Source of the DNA: Streptomyces sp. 130
Lineage (GTDB): Bacteria > Actinomycetota > Actinomycetes > Streptomycetales > Streptomycetaceae
Reading direction: 5' to 3'
Assembly: GCF_007096885.1 (NCBI RefSeq)
Contig: NZ_VJNO01000002.1
Coordinates: forward strand, 186,001 to 250,000
DNA length: 64,000 nt
Positions 42,358 to 50,742 of the stretch are shown here, one piece after another. The notes beneath the pieces are model-generated. The model did not search any database. It was not told where the DNA came from and saw only the letters and a program-made list of their open reading frames with translations. A program made the translations under genes and the position numbers. The number at the start of each line of letters is the position of its first letter. The first letter of the stretch is position 1.

Positions 42358-42906
42358 ATGGCGGCCCCGCCCCTTCTCTTCCTGGACATCGACGGACCGC
42401 TCAACCCGTACGCCGCGCAGCCCGAACGCCGCCCGGCGGGCTACACCACCGTCCGCGTCCCCCGGGACGCCGTCGCCGCTACAGCGCACGGGGTGCTCCA
42501 GTCCCCCGCGAGGCCGTTGCGGGTGTGGCTCAACCCCGGTCACGGCGCCGCGCTGGCGGCGCTCGGGTACGAGCTGTGCTGGGCCACCACCTGGATGAAC
42601 GACGCGAACACCTGGATCGGGCCCGTCCTCGGCCTCCCCGAGCTGCCGTTCGTCGACTTCGGGGACGGGTTGTTCCGTGAGCGTCCCGACGGGGTGCACT
42701 GGAAGTGCGAGGCGTTGCTCGCGTACGCCGGCGGGCGCCCCTTCGCCTGGGTCGACGACGAGCAGAGCGACGCCGACCACGCCCACGTGAGCGCCCATCA
42801 CCCGGCCCCGGCGCTCCTCCACCACGTCAACCCGCGCATCGGGCTGCGGGACGACGACTTCACCGCCCTGGCCTCCTTCGCCGCGTCCCTCCCCCATGCC
42901 GCCTGA
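42358..42906 (+). CDS. HAD-like hydrolase (Swiss-army-knife RNA-repair type)
   Basis: A 182-residue protein starting PLLFLDIDGPLNPYAAQPER, with the DxD nucleophile motif of HAD enzymes; LCWATTWMNDANTWIGPVLG and RPFAWVDDEQSDADHAHV supply the later motifs. The pattern matches the HAD domain described in Swiss-army-knife RNA-repair proteins, here standing alone as is common in Streptomyces. The substrate is unknown. Confidence 0.75.
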   Translation: MAAPPLLFLDIDGPLNPYAAQPERRPAGYTTVRVPRDAVAATAHGVLQSPARPLRVWLNPGHGAALAALGYELCWATTWMNDANTWIGPVLGLPELPFVDFGDGLFRERPDGVHWKCEALLAYAGGRPFAWVDDEQSDADHAHVSAHHPAPALLHHVNPRIGLRDDDFTALASFAASLPHAA

Positions 42907-43026
42907 GCGGAAGCGCCGGCGGACCGGGCCGGAATCCCGCTTTCCCCGGAGCGCCCCACGCGCGACCATGGACCCCATCAGCGAGGGCCCGCAGTCCGCG
43001 GCCCCTCCGGCGGAGCGGGGGAAGTC

Positions 43027-43215
43027 ATGGTTCTGGTCATCGCGGTGGTAGTCGGTCTCGTCGTGGTCCTCGGCGCATGCCTCGTGGCCCTGCGGATGCG
43101 CGGCGGCTCCGGCGCGCGCGGGGCCTGGGAGCGCGGGGCGGCCGGGCAGGGGCAGGCGCAGGGCCTGGCGCACGGGCACGCGCAGAGCCAGAACATGGGA
43201 CCGTACGGGGGCTGA
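43027..43215 (+). CDS. small single-pass membrane protein
   Basis: A 62-residue protein: one membrane helix (MVLVIAVVVGLVVVLGACLV) and a Gly/Gln/His-rich tail (GQGQAQGLAHGHAQSQNMG). GGGGGA lies just before the ATG. It may be real, since hydrophobic start and ribosome site agree, but no family is recognised. Confidence 0.5.
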   Translation: MVLVIAVVVGLVVVLGACLVALRMRGGSGARGAWERGAAGQGQAQGLAHGHAQSQNMGPYGG

Positions 43216-43313
43216 GCGCGGGCCGGCGGTGCGGCGGTGGCCGCGGCCCGAAGGCGCGCCCCGCGTCCCAGCCGAGTGATTTTTTACGGGCTCCGCAACG
43301 CCGGCCGGTCGCT

Positions 43314-44231
43314 TCACTGCCCCAGGGACGCGACCAGCCGCTCCAGTGACCTCCGAGCGGGCGGCCCCCACGTCGACTTGCCGTTGGGCAGCCCCCGGTC
43401 GCCGTCGTCCGCGATGAGCAGGGCGCTGAGTGCGCGCAGGACCGCCCACCCACGCGCGCGGCGAAGAGTCGCCACGTCCGGGGTGGGGCAGTAGGCGGCG
43501 TGGAAGCGGTCGGCGGCGTTGTCCGGGAGCAGGTTCCAGGCGGCGGAGAGGTCGCAGGCGGGGTCGCCCGCGAAGAGGTCGCCGAAGTCGACGACCCCGC
43601 AGAACGTGCCGTTGGCCGTCAACACGTTGGCGGGATGCAGGTCGCCGTGGAGCCACAGCGCGGGCCCGCCCCAGTCGGGAGCGGCGACCGCGTCCTGCCA
43701 CACGCTGCGGACGCCGTCGGGATCGGGGATCAGGCCCCGCCCGGTGACTGCGGCGAGCGCCTGGGCGAAGTGGTCCCCGTAGGGCCCGAGGGGCCCGCCC
43801 CGCCCCCGCCCGACGGGCGCTTCGGCCGGGGCAGGCCGGTGCAGGGCGCTGAGAAACCGGGCCAACGTGTCGGCCGCGTCCTCCGCGTGCGTCGCCGGGA
43901 CCCGGTCGGCCGGCTCCCCGGGCACCCAGGTGGTGATCAGCCAGGGCCGCGGGAAGCGTGCGGACGGTACGCCGAGGCGCTGCGGCACGGGGACGGGCAG
44001 AGGAAGGTCCGGGGCCAGCCCGGGGACCCAGGCGTGCTCCTTCAACAGCAGCTCGTCGGCGGACTCCGTCGCCCACGGCAACCGTACGGCGAGCTCGTCC
44101 CCCAGCCGCCACAGCTGGTTGTCCCAGCCACGTGCGGCGAGGCTGAGGGGGAGATCGGCGAGGTCGGGGTGCTGGTCGCGGAGGAGGGCGCGGATGAGGT
44201 CGGGGGTGAGGGAGGTGGGGGCGTGGGTCAT
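43314..44231 (-). CDS. aminoglycoside phosphotransferase (APH) family kinase
   Basis: A 305-residue small-molecule kinase of the APH/choline kinase fold. ARGWDNQLWRLGDELAVRLP is the ATP-binding lobe, ALWLHGDLHPANVLTANGTF the catalytic loop with Asp and Asn, and CGVVDFGDLFAGDPACDLSA the metal-binding DFG-like site. TACGGT lies 7 nt before ATG 44231, with no ribosome site, so it looks leaderless. Many such genes are not resistance determinants; the substrate is unknown. Confidence 0.83.
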   Translation of the reverse strand: MTHAPTSLTPDLIRALLRDQHPDLADLPLSLAARGWDNQLWRLGDELAVRLPWATESADELLLKEHAWVPGLAPDLPLPVPVPQRLGVPSARFPRPWLITTWVPGEPADRVPATHAEDAADTLARFLSALHRPAPAEAPVGRGRGGPLGPYGDHFAQALAAVTGRGLIPDPDGVRSVWQDAVAAPDWGGPALWLHGDLHPANVLTANGTFCGVVDFGDLFAGDPACDLSAAWNLLPDNAADRFHAAYCPTPDVATLRRARGWAVLRALSALLIADDGDRGLPNGKSTWGPPARRSLERLVASLGQ

Positions 44232-44271
44232 GCGAACCACCGTAGTCACGCGGACTCCGGTGCGTCCCGGG

Positions 44272-44757
44272 CTATTTGCTACCCGTGCGCGTGAGGACGT
44301 ACGTATGGCCGACGTCGGGGTCCCCGTAGAAGGAGAACAGCTTCACCTCCTTTTCGCGCTGCGAACGGTCCACGTAGAGGTACCAGTTGTACGAGGACGG
44401 CGGCTGGGTGTCCTCGGCGGTCCCAGGGGCGCGCCTGTCCACCCGTGCCGGCGCCTTCAGCGCGAGCCGGACGACCTGCCCGCCCTCGCTGTCGGCCAGC
44501 CGCCAGGCCCCCGTACCGGAGAGGCGCCAGCCCTCGTCGTAGGCGAAGTCCTGCCCGTCGAGCTTCCTGACCGCCGCCGTCCCGTCCTCGCGCAACTCGA
44601 CACGGGCGCCCTCGGCGTTCACCCAGCCGCCGGTGACCTCGGTGGCTGTGACGTCATGGACGCCGGTCCCGCCGTAGTACTGGGCGGGCCCGGCACACGC
44701 CACCAGAAGCCAACCGAACGCCACCACCCCGACACGCACGTAGCACCCGCCTGCCAC
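44272..44757 (-). CDS. putative lipoprotein
   Basis: A 161-residue protein with a signal sequence and lipobox (VVAFGWLLVACAG), so probably lipid-anchored outside the membrane. The rest is beta-rich (EVTGGWVNAEGARVELREDG, WRLSGTGAWRLAD, YNWYLYVDRSQREKEVKLFS). No catalytic motif or named family is recognised. It lies 150 bp from the trailer end of CRISPR array 1. Confidence 0.7.
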   Translation of the reverse strand: MAGGCYVRVGVVAFGWLLVACAGPAQYYGGTGVHDVTATEVTGGWVNAEGARVELREDGTAAVRKLDGQDFAYDEGWRLSGTGAWRLADSEGGQVVRLALKAPARVDRRAPGTAEDTQPPSSYNWYLYVDRSQREKEVKLFSFYGDPDVGHTYVLTRTGSK

Positions 44758-44909
44758 TGAACCTCCCCTCCCGCCAACCGCGTTGCGCGTTGAACACGTT
44801 CAACCATATGGCCGCGCGGTGACCCTGGGGCCTGCGGGGGCTTGGTGCCCACCCGTTCGGGCAGGCGCGGCGAACGCCTGAGACGACGCACGGGGCGGGT
44901 GCGGGCGCG

Positions 44910-46471
44910 GGTGCATCCCGGCGCGTCGGGGATGCAGACGGGGTGGGCGAGGAGTTCACGGTCGGCGGCGGGGCCATCCCCGCGCGTGCGGGGAGCAGCT
45001 CTTGATCTTCGAGACGATCCGGGAGCCGATGGGACCATCCCCGCGCGTGCGGGGAGCAGGATCTCCGGAGCGCGGCCGGCCGGAGCAGTCCGTGGGACCA
45101 TCCCCGCGCGTGCGAGGAGCAGGATCGGGGGTCCACGCTCCGCTCCTGGAACTTGGGACCATCCCCGCGCGTGCGGGGAGCAGTCCATGGGGCAGTGAAA
45201 GAATTCGCTTCGCGAAGGACCATCCCCGCGCGTGCGGGGAGCAGCGCCGGCTCGGGGACGACGGACTGTATGACCGGGGACCATCCCCGCGCGTGCGGGG
45301 AGCAGGTACTGGCCGCCGATGTGTCCGCGACCGCGTCGGGACCATCCCCGCGCGTGCGGGGAGCAGGTGCTCTCCGCCGTGCTCCAGTTCCAGCGCGAGG
45401 GACCATCCCCGCGCGTGCGGGGAGCAGAGAACAAGGCGCCCTTGCCGACGGTCCCGGGAGGGACCATCCCCGCGCGTGCGGGGAGCAGTAGATGCTGGGG
45501 CGGCACGTGTTGTACCGCTCGGGACCATCCCCGCGCGTGCGGGGAGCAGCCAGGTTCTCCTGAGTGGCGCGGTGGCGGTCCTGGGACCATCCCCGCGCGT
45601 GCGGGGAGCAGTCCGCCTCGCGTACCAGGGACATGGCATCCGAGGGACCATCCCCGCGCGTGCGGGGAGCAGAGGACGCCGCTTGGTACGTGGGACGCCG
45701 ACCGGGGACCATCCCCGCGCGTGCGGGGAGCAGTCCTTGACCACGTCGCCTGTTTTTGGTGCGTGAATGAAAAGGACCATCCCCGCGCGTGCGGGGAGCA
45801 GGGCGCTCTGCGCGCTGCGGCGACCGACTGGGGGGGGACCATCCCCGCGCGTGCGGGGAGCAGTACTCAGGGTGGCGCCTGGGCGCGGTCGCTGCGGGAC
45901 CATCCCCGCGCGTGCGGGGAGCAGCCGTCCTCGAAGTAGCCCTCCATCGCGGCGCTGGGACCATCCCCGCGCGTGCGGGGAGCAGTGCGCACGGGCTGCG
46001 GCGAACGTTGGTTACGGGACCATCCCCGCGCGTGCGGGGAGCAGGACGGGATTCCCGCCCTGTCCGCCCGCCGGGAGGGACCATCCCCGCGCGTGCGGGG
46101 AGCAGGCGAAGCGGGAGGTGACCTCCTCCAACACGTGGGGACCATCCCCGCGCGTGCGGGGAGCAGCCAAGGTCGTCGCCGACGGTCAGGTTGTTGCCGG
46201 GACCATCCCCGCGCGTGCGGGGAGCAGACGGCCTGGCCGGCCATCGAGTGGGCGTCCTGCGGACCATCCCCGCGCGTGCGGGGAGCAGGGTACCGACCCC
46301 CGCGACGGCGCCGACATCTCGGGACCATCCCCGCGCGTGCGGGGAGCAGCTGTCCCGGTCCGGTGCCACCGCGACGTGGGAGGGACCATCCCCGCGCGTG
46401 CGGGGAGCAGCGAAACCGGAGCACCGCATGAGCACCCAGACCGGGACCATCCCCGCGCGTGCGGGGAGCAG
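44910..46471 (-). CRISPR. CRISPR array 1, type I-E-like, 25 clear repeats
   Basis: The 28-nt core (plus-strand form begins GGACCATCCCCGCGCGTG and ends CGGGGAGCAG) starts at 44971, 45032, 45095, 45156 and then about every 61 bp to 46444. The read-out strand is minus, where the repeat begins CTGCTCCCCGC and ends GGGGATGGTCC, the usual I-E form. Spacers are 31-35 nt except one of 40 nt at 45734-45773. The repeat at 45095 has one substitution, that at 44971 another. A badly decayed repeat sits exactly one period earlier at 44910-44937, marking the old end. All repeats are of one variant (ending AGCAG). Confidence 0.97.
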
Positions 46472-46801
46472 TCTTCGTGACCTGCGACTTTACTCCGCGG
46501 TCACGCCATTCTCGACCACTTTCAAGCATTCCGACCTTTCGCTCTAAAGGGCTATAGCGGGCACGCGTAGCAACCTAGCCACTCGGTCATCGCACTTTCG
46601 CCGCTGAACCGCCGTCCGCCCGCGTCCCTCGGTGAGGGGGCATGTTCGAGCCGGTGACTGGCCGCGTTCGCCGACGTACCAAGCGAGCACTTCGTCCGGC
46701 GCGGCTGGTCCATCGGCCGCCCCGAACCCGCCACGCGCTCACCCACCGCGTACGGTCACTGACCTGGGCGGCTGAGCTGACCGTCTGCTCGGCAGCGGTG
46801 C
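46472..46801 (-). promoter_or_regulatory. leader of CRISPR array 1 and following noncoding DNA
   Basis: The AT-richer stretch 46472-46560 next to the last repeat matches the flank of array 2: both hold GTGACCTGCG, then CTTTA, then GACCACTTTC in the same order and spacing. CTATAG near 46553 is a possible -10 element for minus-strand array transcription. The rest, to 46801, contains no gene I can support. Confidence 0.65.
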
Positions 46802-46975
46802 CTACGCCCGGCGGGGGCGGACGACGAGTTCACCGCCGCAGTTGGGGCAGGTGTGCCGCAGTTCGTCGCTGCAGGACACGCAGAACGTGCACTCGTACGA
46901 ACATATCCGGGCGGACGAGTCCGGCAGCAACGCCGCTTCACAGCGTTCGCAGCGTTCACGCATCTCCAGTGCCAT
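46802..46975 (-). CDS. DUF1272-type zinc-binding protein
   Basis: A 57-residue protein with four Cys pairs (RCERCEAALL, ICSYECTFCVSC, HTCPNCGGELVVRP), the layout of DUF1272. It starts MALEMRERCE with AGGAG 4 nt before ATG 46973-46975; the longer open frame upstream is noncoding. Probably a small zinc ribbon protein of unknown function. The 261 bp between it and the methyltransferase hold no gene I can support. Confidence 0.83.
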   Translation of the reverse strand: MALEMRERCERCEAALLPDSSARICSYECTFCVSCSDELRHTCPNCGGELVVRPRRA

Positions 46976-47236
46976 GACTCTCCTGAGAAGTTCACGTCCC
47001 CATAGCCCGGGTGCGGGCGGGCGCCGGACGAAGTCGGGAAACCCATTTTGAGAACAGGCGCCTTGATCGGAAAGTGCCAGCGGGAACAGCTTCGCACAAG
47101 ATCCGGGCATTGCCGGAGTGCCTGAGCGAGCTGCGGATGACGCCTCCCGGCGCCCCCTCGGAGCGATCATCTGGTCGAGCAGACCCGTTCCCGCCAGCCG
47201 TCCGGCCGGCCGTCCGACCGGCCGGACACCACCCCG

Positions 47237-48415
47237 TCACACCCACTCCCCCACCTCATCCACCCAGACCCGCTCCCCCTCCCCCCGCACGGACACCCCG
47301 AACCGCTCCCACCCCGGCCGTCCCCGCTCCACCCACCACGCGTACGCGCCCTCCACCTCGTCCCACAACCGACGCCGGCCCCACTGCCACACGCGGGCCG
47401 CCGCCTCACCGTCCTCCACCAGCACGCACGCCCAGGACCGGTCCTTACGGCCGTAGAACCAGTGGGGCTGCGTACCGCGCACCTTCTCGGCGGCGACGTA
47501 CGCGCAGGCGGGGACGCGGAGGCCCAGCGCGAAGACCAGCGGGCTGAAGCGGTCGGTCGCGGACAGGGCCCTCGCCGCGTCGGAGGTGGTCGTCGATGCC
47601 GGAGCGGAGGGGAGTCCCGACGCGTACGCCTCATGGTCGACCGGGGCCGACCGGTGCGCCCTGAGCTTCATGAACTCGACCGGGCCCGTGAACCGCCCGC
47701 TCGCGCCCTTCCCCTCCGCGTCCACCACCAACCGCAGAACCGCGTCCGCGTTCGTGAAGCCCGTTCCCCACGGCGCCACGATCACACCCCCGGGCCGCGT
47801 CTGCTCCACCCACGCGTACGGGATCTCACGGACCCCGCACGTGGCGATGACCCGGTCGAACCCGCCCCGCCCCGGCGCCCCCGCGCGCCCGTCGCCGTGC
47901 ACCACGTCCACCGGGGCGCCGAAGAAGTGGGCCAGGGCCTCGCGTGCCCGGTTCGCCACCGCCTCGTCCACCTCCACGCTGACGACGTTCTCCTCGCCCA
48001 CCTTGTGGGCCAGCAGCGCCGCGTTCCAGCCCGTTCCCGTGCCGATTTCCAGGACGCAGCAGTAGTCGTCCACCGTGAGCTCGTCCAGCATCCGGAACAC
48101 GACGCTCGGCATCGAGGCCGACGACGTCGGCAGCCGGCCCGGTACGCGGCCGGCGTGCGCCCCGTCGTCCCACTGCGTCACGATCGGCACGTCCGCGTCC
48201 GCGTACCCGCGCCACGCCTGCGCGTCCTCCGTCCGCGATGCGTGAACCGTCCGCCCGGTCGCCATGTCGTACGGCCAGATCGTGTCCGGCAGGAACGCCT
48301 GCCGGGGCACCCGCGCATACGCGTCCAGCCAGCCCGTCTTCAGGACGCCGCCGCTCGTGAGGGCGTGCGCCACGTCCGCGCGGGTGGGGTACGCCGTCAC
48401 CGCCTGCTCGCTCAT
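47237..48415 (-). CDS. PCMT-like SAM-dependent methyltransferase
   Basis: A 392-residue protein. The N-terminal half is a protein-isoaspartate-methyltransferase-like fold: YARVPRQAFLPDTIWPYDMA, SSASMPSVVFRMLDELTVDD, the SAM loop CVLEIGTGTGWNAALLAHKV and FDRVIATCGVREIPYAWVEQ followed by TRPGGVIVAPWG. The C-terminal ~170 residues are an extra domain (FSPLVFALGLRVPACAYVAA, PHWFYGRKDRSWACVLVEDG). Enzymes of this shape often act on ribosomal peptides in actinobacteria. The ATG overlaps the stop of a 54-codon gene by 4 bp (ATGA), so the two are made together. Confidence 0.82.
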   Translation of the reverse strand: MSEQAVTAYPTRADVAHALTSGGVLKTGWLDAYARVPRQAFLPDTIWPYDMATGRTVHASRTEDAQAWRGYADADVPIVTQWDDGAHAGRVPGRLPTSSASMPSVVFRMLDELTVDDYCCVLEIGTGTGWNAALLAHKVGEENVVSVEVDEAVANRAREALAHFFGAPVDVVHGDGRAGAPGRGGFDRVIATCGVREIPYAWVEQTRPGGVIVAPWGTGFTNADAVLRLVVDAEGKGASGRFTGPVEFMKLRAHRSAPVDHEAYASGLPSAPASTTTSDAARALSATDRFSPLVFALGLRVPACAYVAAEKVRGTQPHWFYGRKDRSWACVLVEDGEAAARVWQWGRRRLWDEVEGAYAWWVERGRPGWERFGVSVRGEGERVWVDEVGEWV

Positions 48416-48576
48416 GCCGCCGCCGCACCCTTCGGCGGGTTCGGCACGCCCGGTCCGCCGTCCGGCGAGGGCGGGTCCTGGGGGCCGGGCCACGGGGTCC
48501 CGGGCAGGCCGTCCCCGCCGCCGTCCACGCGTACCGCGATGCCGTGCGCCGTCGTTTCCCTCATGACCTCGTTCAT
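48412..48576 (-). CDS. 54-residue peptide coupled to the methyltransferase, possible modified-peptide precursor
   Basis: A short gene with AAGGAG and a second GGAAGGAA before ATG 48574-48576. The N-terminal part (MNEVMRETTAHGIAVRVDGG) could serve as a leader; the rest is rich in Gly, Pro and Asp (GDGLPGTPWPGPQDPPSPDG, then GPGVPNPPKG). It overlaps the methyltransferase start by 4 bp. No cysteine, Ser/Thr-rich core or ATP-grasp ligase is present, so a known RiPP class is not indicated. A methyltransferase partner subunit or substrate is equally possible. Confidence 0.6.
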   Translation of the reverse strand: MNEVMRETTAHGIAVRVDGGGDGLPGTPWPGPQDPPSPDGGPGVPNPPKGAAAA

Positions 48577-48630
48577 TTCCTTCCGCTCCTTCCGGTGTGC
48601 GTGTTGACGGCGCGACGGCGTGGGGCCCGC

Positions 48631-48925
<295 letters not shown>

Positions 48926-49019
48926 GCTTTCGTGTCCCTCCGTAGCGGTTTCACTACCAGACGCGCTCAGCGTGACCTAGCCTCGCAAAGTCATCAACGT
49001 GGCAGCCACGGAGGGCATA

Positions 49020-49859
49020 TTGGTCAACATCAAGGAGCTGAATCCGGACGCGTCACCTCAGGCGGCGTACGGCGCGCGTTTACGCAGGATGCGCGAGGCT
49101 CGTGGCTGGATTCAGGATCACATCGCCACGATGGTCGGCTGCACGGGCCGACACATCTCCGCGATCGAAACTGGTCGTAAATCCGCAACCCTGCCGTTCT
49201 CGCGGAGATTGGACGTCGCGCTCGAACTCGTCGGCACGCCGGAGTCGTTCGAGCGTGAGTGGCGCGAGATGAGGCACGGCAGCCTGCTGGAGGGCTTCCC
49301 GGAGTACGTGGGTTACGAGGCGCGTGCGGTGGAGATCCGGTTGTTCCGTATCGGGCTCATCCCTGGCCTGATGCAGACGTCTGAGTACGCGCGAGCGGTA
49401 GCCGAAGGTGAGCTGCAACGTGGTTCTATCACCCCTGAACAGGCCGACGAACGCGTCTCGTTCTTGTTGGAGCGGCAAGCGGCACTGGTCAGGCCCCGGC
49501 CGCCCATGGTGTTTGTTGTGATGGACGAGAGCTGTCTTCTTCAGGCCGTCGGCGGCCCGAAGGTCATGCATGCCCAGCTCGAACGGCTGGAGAAACTCGC
49601 CGCACTCCCCAACTGGATCATTCACGTATCACCGTTCGCCATAGGCGCTCGGCGGGCGTTCGACATGCCGGTCAACCTGCTCACCCTCCCCGACCGGTCT
49701 GTAGTCGGGTACGCCGAATCGCAGTTGCAGGGGTACGTCGACCGGGAACCGTCAACCGTGGTGCCCATGCTCACGGCCTACCATCAACTGCAGGCCGAGA
49801 CCATGTCGCAGGCGGCGTCGGTGGCCATGATCAGCCAGTTGCGAAAGGGCACCCCGTGA
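49020..49859 (+). CDS. XRE-type HTH regulator with DUF5753 domain
   Basis: A 279-residue DNA-binding protein. The HTH is YGARLRRMREARGWIQDHIA then MVGCTGRHISAIETGRKSAT; the C-terminal domain carries the DUF5753 blocks LFRIGLIPGLMQTSEYARAV, EQADERVSFLLERQAALVRP and FVVMDESCLLQAVGGPKVMH. I prefer the TTG at 49020 because GGAGGG lies 5 nt before it; the frame extends to GTG 48999. It overlaps the DUF397 gene by 4 bp, the standard pair. It is divergent from the methyltransferase operon and may regulate it. Confidence 0.88.
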   Translation: MVNIKELNPDASPQAAYGARLRRMREARGWIQDHIATMVGCTGRHISAIETGRKSATLPFSRRLDVALELVGTPESFEREWREMRHGSLLEGFPEYVGYEARAVEIRLFRIGLIPGLMQTSEYARAVAEGELQRGSITPEQADERVSFLLERQAALVRPRPPMVFVVMDESCLLQAVGGPKVMHAQLERLEKLAALPNWIIHVSPFAIGARRAFDMPVNLLTLPDRSVVGYAESQLQGYVDREPSTVVPMLTAYHQLQAETMSQAASVAMISQLRKGTP

Positions 49860-50065
49860 CGAACGAATCCCCCCGTTGGCACAAGTCCTCGTACAGCTCG
49901 AACGGTGGCGACTGTGTCGAGGTGGCCACCAACCTCGCTGCCACAACCGGGGCCGTTCCCCTCCGCGACTCCAAGCAGACCGGCGGCCCGAGGGTGTCGT
50001 TCTCCACTGAGGCGTTCTCGTTGTTCGTGGAAGGTGTCAGAGCGGGAGAGTTCGACACGGTCTGA
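49856..50065 (+). CDS. DUF397 protein
   Basis: A 69-residue protein starting RWHKSSYSSNGGDCVEVATN with VPLRDSKQTGGPRVSFSTEA and FSLFVEGVRAGEFD, the full DUF397 pattern. The GTG overlaps the regulator stop (GTGA). Such proteins usually partner the preceding XRE/DUF5753 regulator, in a toxin-antitoxin-like or developmental switch (as with WhiJ-like loci). Confidence 0.9.
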   Translation: MTNESPRWHKSSYSSNGGDCVEVATNLAATTGAVPLRDSKQTGGPRVSFSTEAFSLFVEGVRAGEFDTV

Positions 50066-50153
50066 GCGACCAACCGGCCGCTGTCCGAGGGCCGGGCCAC
50101 CCATCGCCGCTCGGCGGTGGGTGGGGTACGAGGGGTGGTGGGCGCCGCCCCCT

Positions 50154-50681
50154 TCAGGCCAGGTGCTTGTGCATGACGATGCACGGCCGGTCGTGGGCCA
50201 GGTCCTGACGACGGTCGATCTCCTGCCATCCGAGGGAGCTCCAAAAGGCGAGGGCGTCCGGGTTGTTCTCAAGTACGGCGAGCCGGATGCCGCTCCGTTG
50301 CTCGGCCCGAAACCGCTCCTCGACCAGCCCGGCGAGCCGCCGCCCGAGCCCCGTACGGCGGGAGTGTCCGTCCACCATGAGCAGCCCGATCCACGGCAGG
50401 CCGTCCTTCGGATGCCGGTCGAGCAGACAGACGACCCCCGCGAGGCGCCCTTCCCCGTCCCGGGCAAGCAACACCTCACCGCCCTCCGTGGCGGCTTCCC
50501 CTCTGAGATCCGCTTCAACCTTCGCCGCCTGGATGTCCCGGGGGTCGTACTCGCCTGCCGCGCGCCAGTAGGCGGGGTTACTGGCGTAAAGGGCGACGAC
50601 CTCGCCGATCTCGTCGGGGGCGAAGGTGAGGGGGTGGAGGGTGAGGGGTGGCGTGGGGTGGGTATCAGGGCGGGCGAACAT
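50154..50681 (-). CDS. GNAT-family N-acetyltransferase
   Basis: A 175-residue acetyltransferase. WIGLLMVDGHSRRTGLGRRL is motif A with the acetyl-CoA loop, and RLAVLENNPDALAFWSSLGW motif B. ATG 50681 lies 7 nt after TACCCT with no ribosome site, so it is probably leaderless; an in-frame ATG at 50708 is less likely. It lies 60 bp from the trailer end of CRISPR array 2. The substrate is unknown. Confidence 0.82.
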   Translation of the reverse strand: MFARPDTHPTPPLTLHPLTFAPDEIGEVVALYASNPAYWRAAGEYDPRDIQAAKVEADLRGEAATEGGEVLLARDGEGRLAGVVCLLDRHPKDGLPWIGLLMVDGHSRRTGLGRRLAGLVEERFRAEQRSGIRLAVLENNPDALAFWSSLGWQEIDRRQDLAHDRPCIVMHKHLA

Positions 50682-50742
50682 GGCGGCCAGGGTACGTGGG
50701 GCCTCCATGGTGAGGCCTGGCGAGGCCTGCGCGTTGGTCGCT

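Noticed and set aside
44619..46547. Long open frames on both strands through CRISPR array 1 (and likewise 50665-52094 in array 2)
   Set aside because: They are translations of the repeats (recurrent DHPRACGEQ or LLPARAGMVP peptides) with no start signal.
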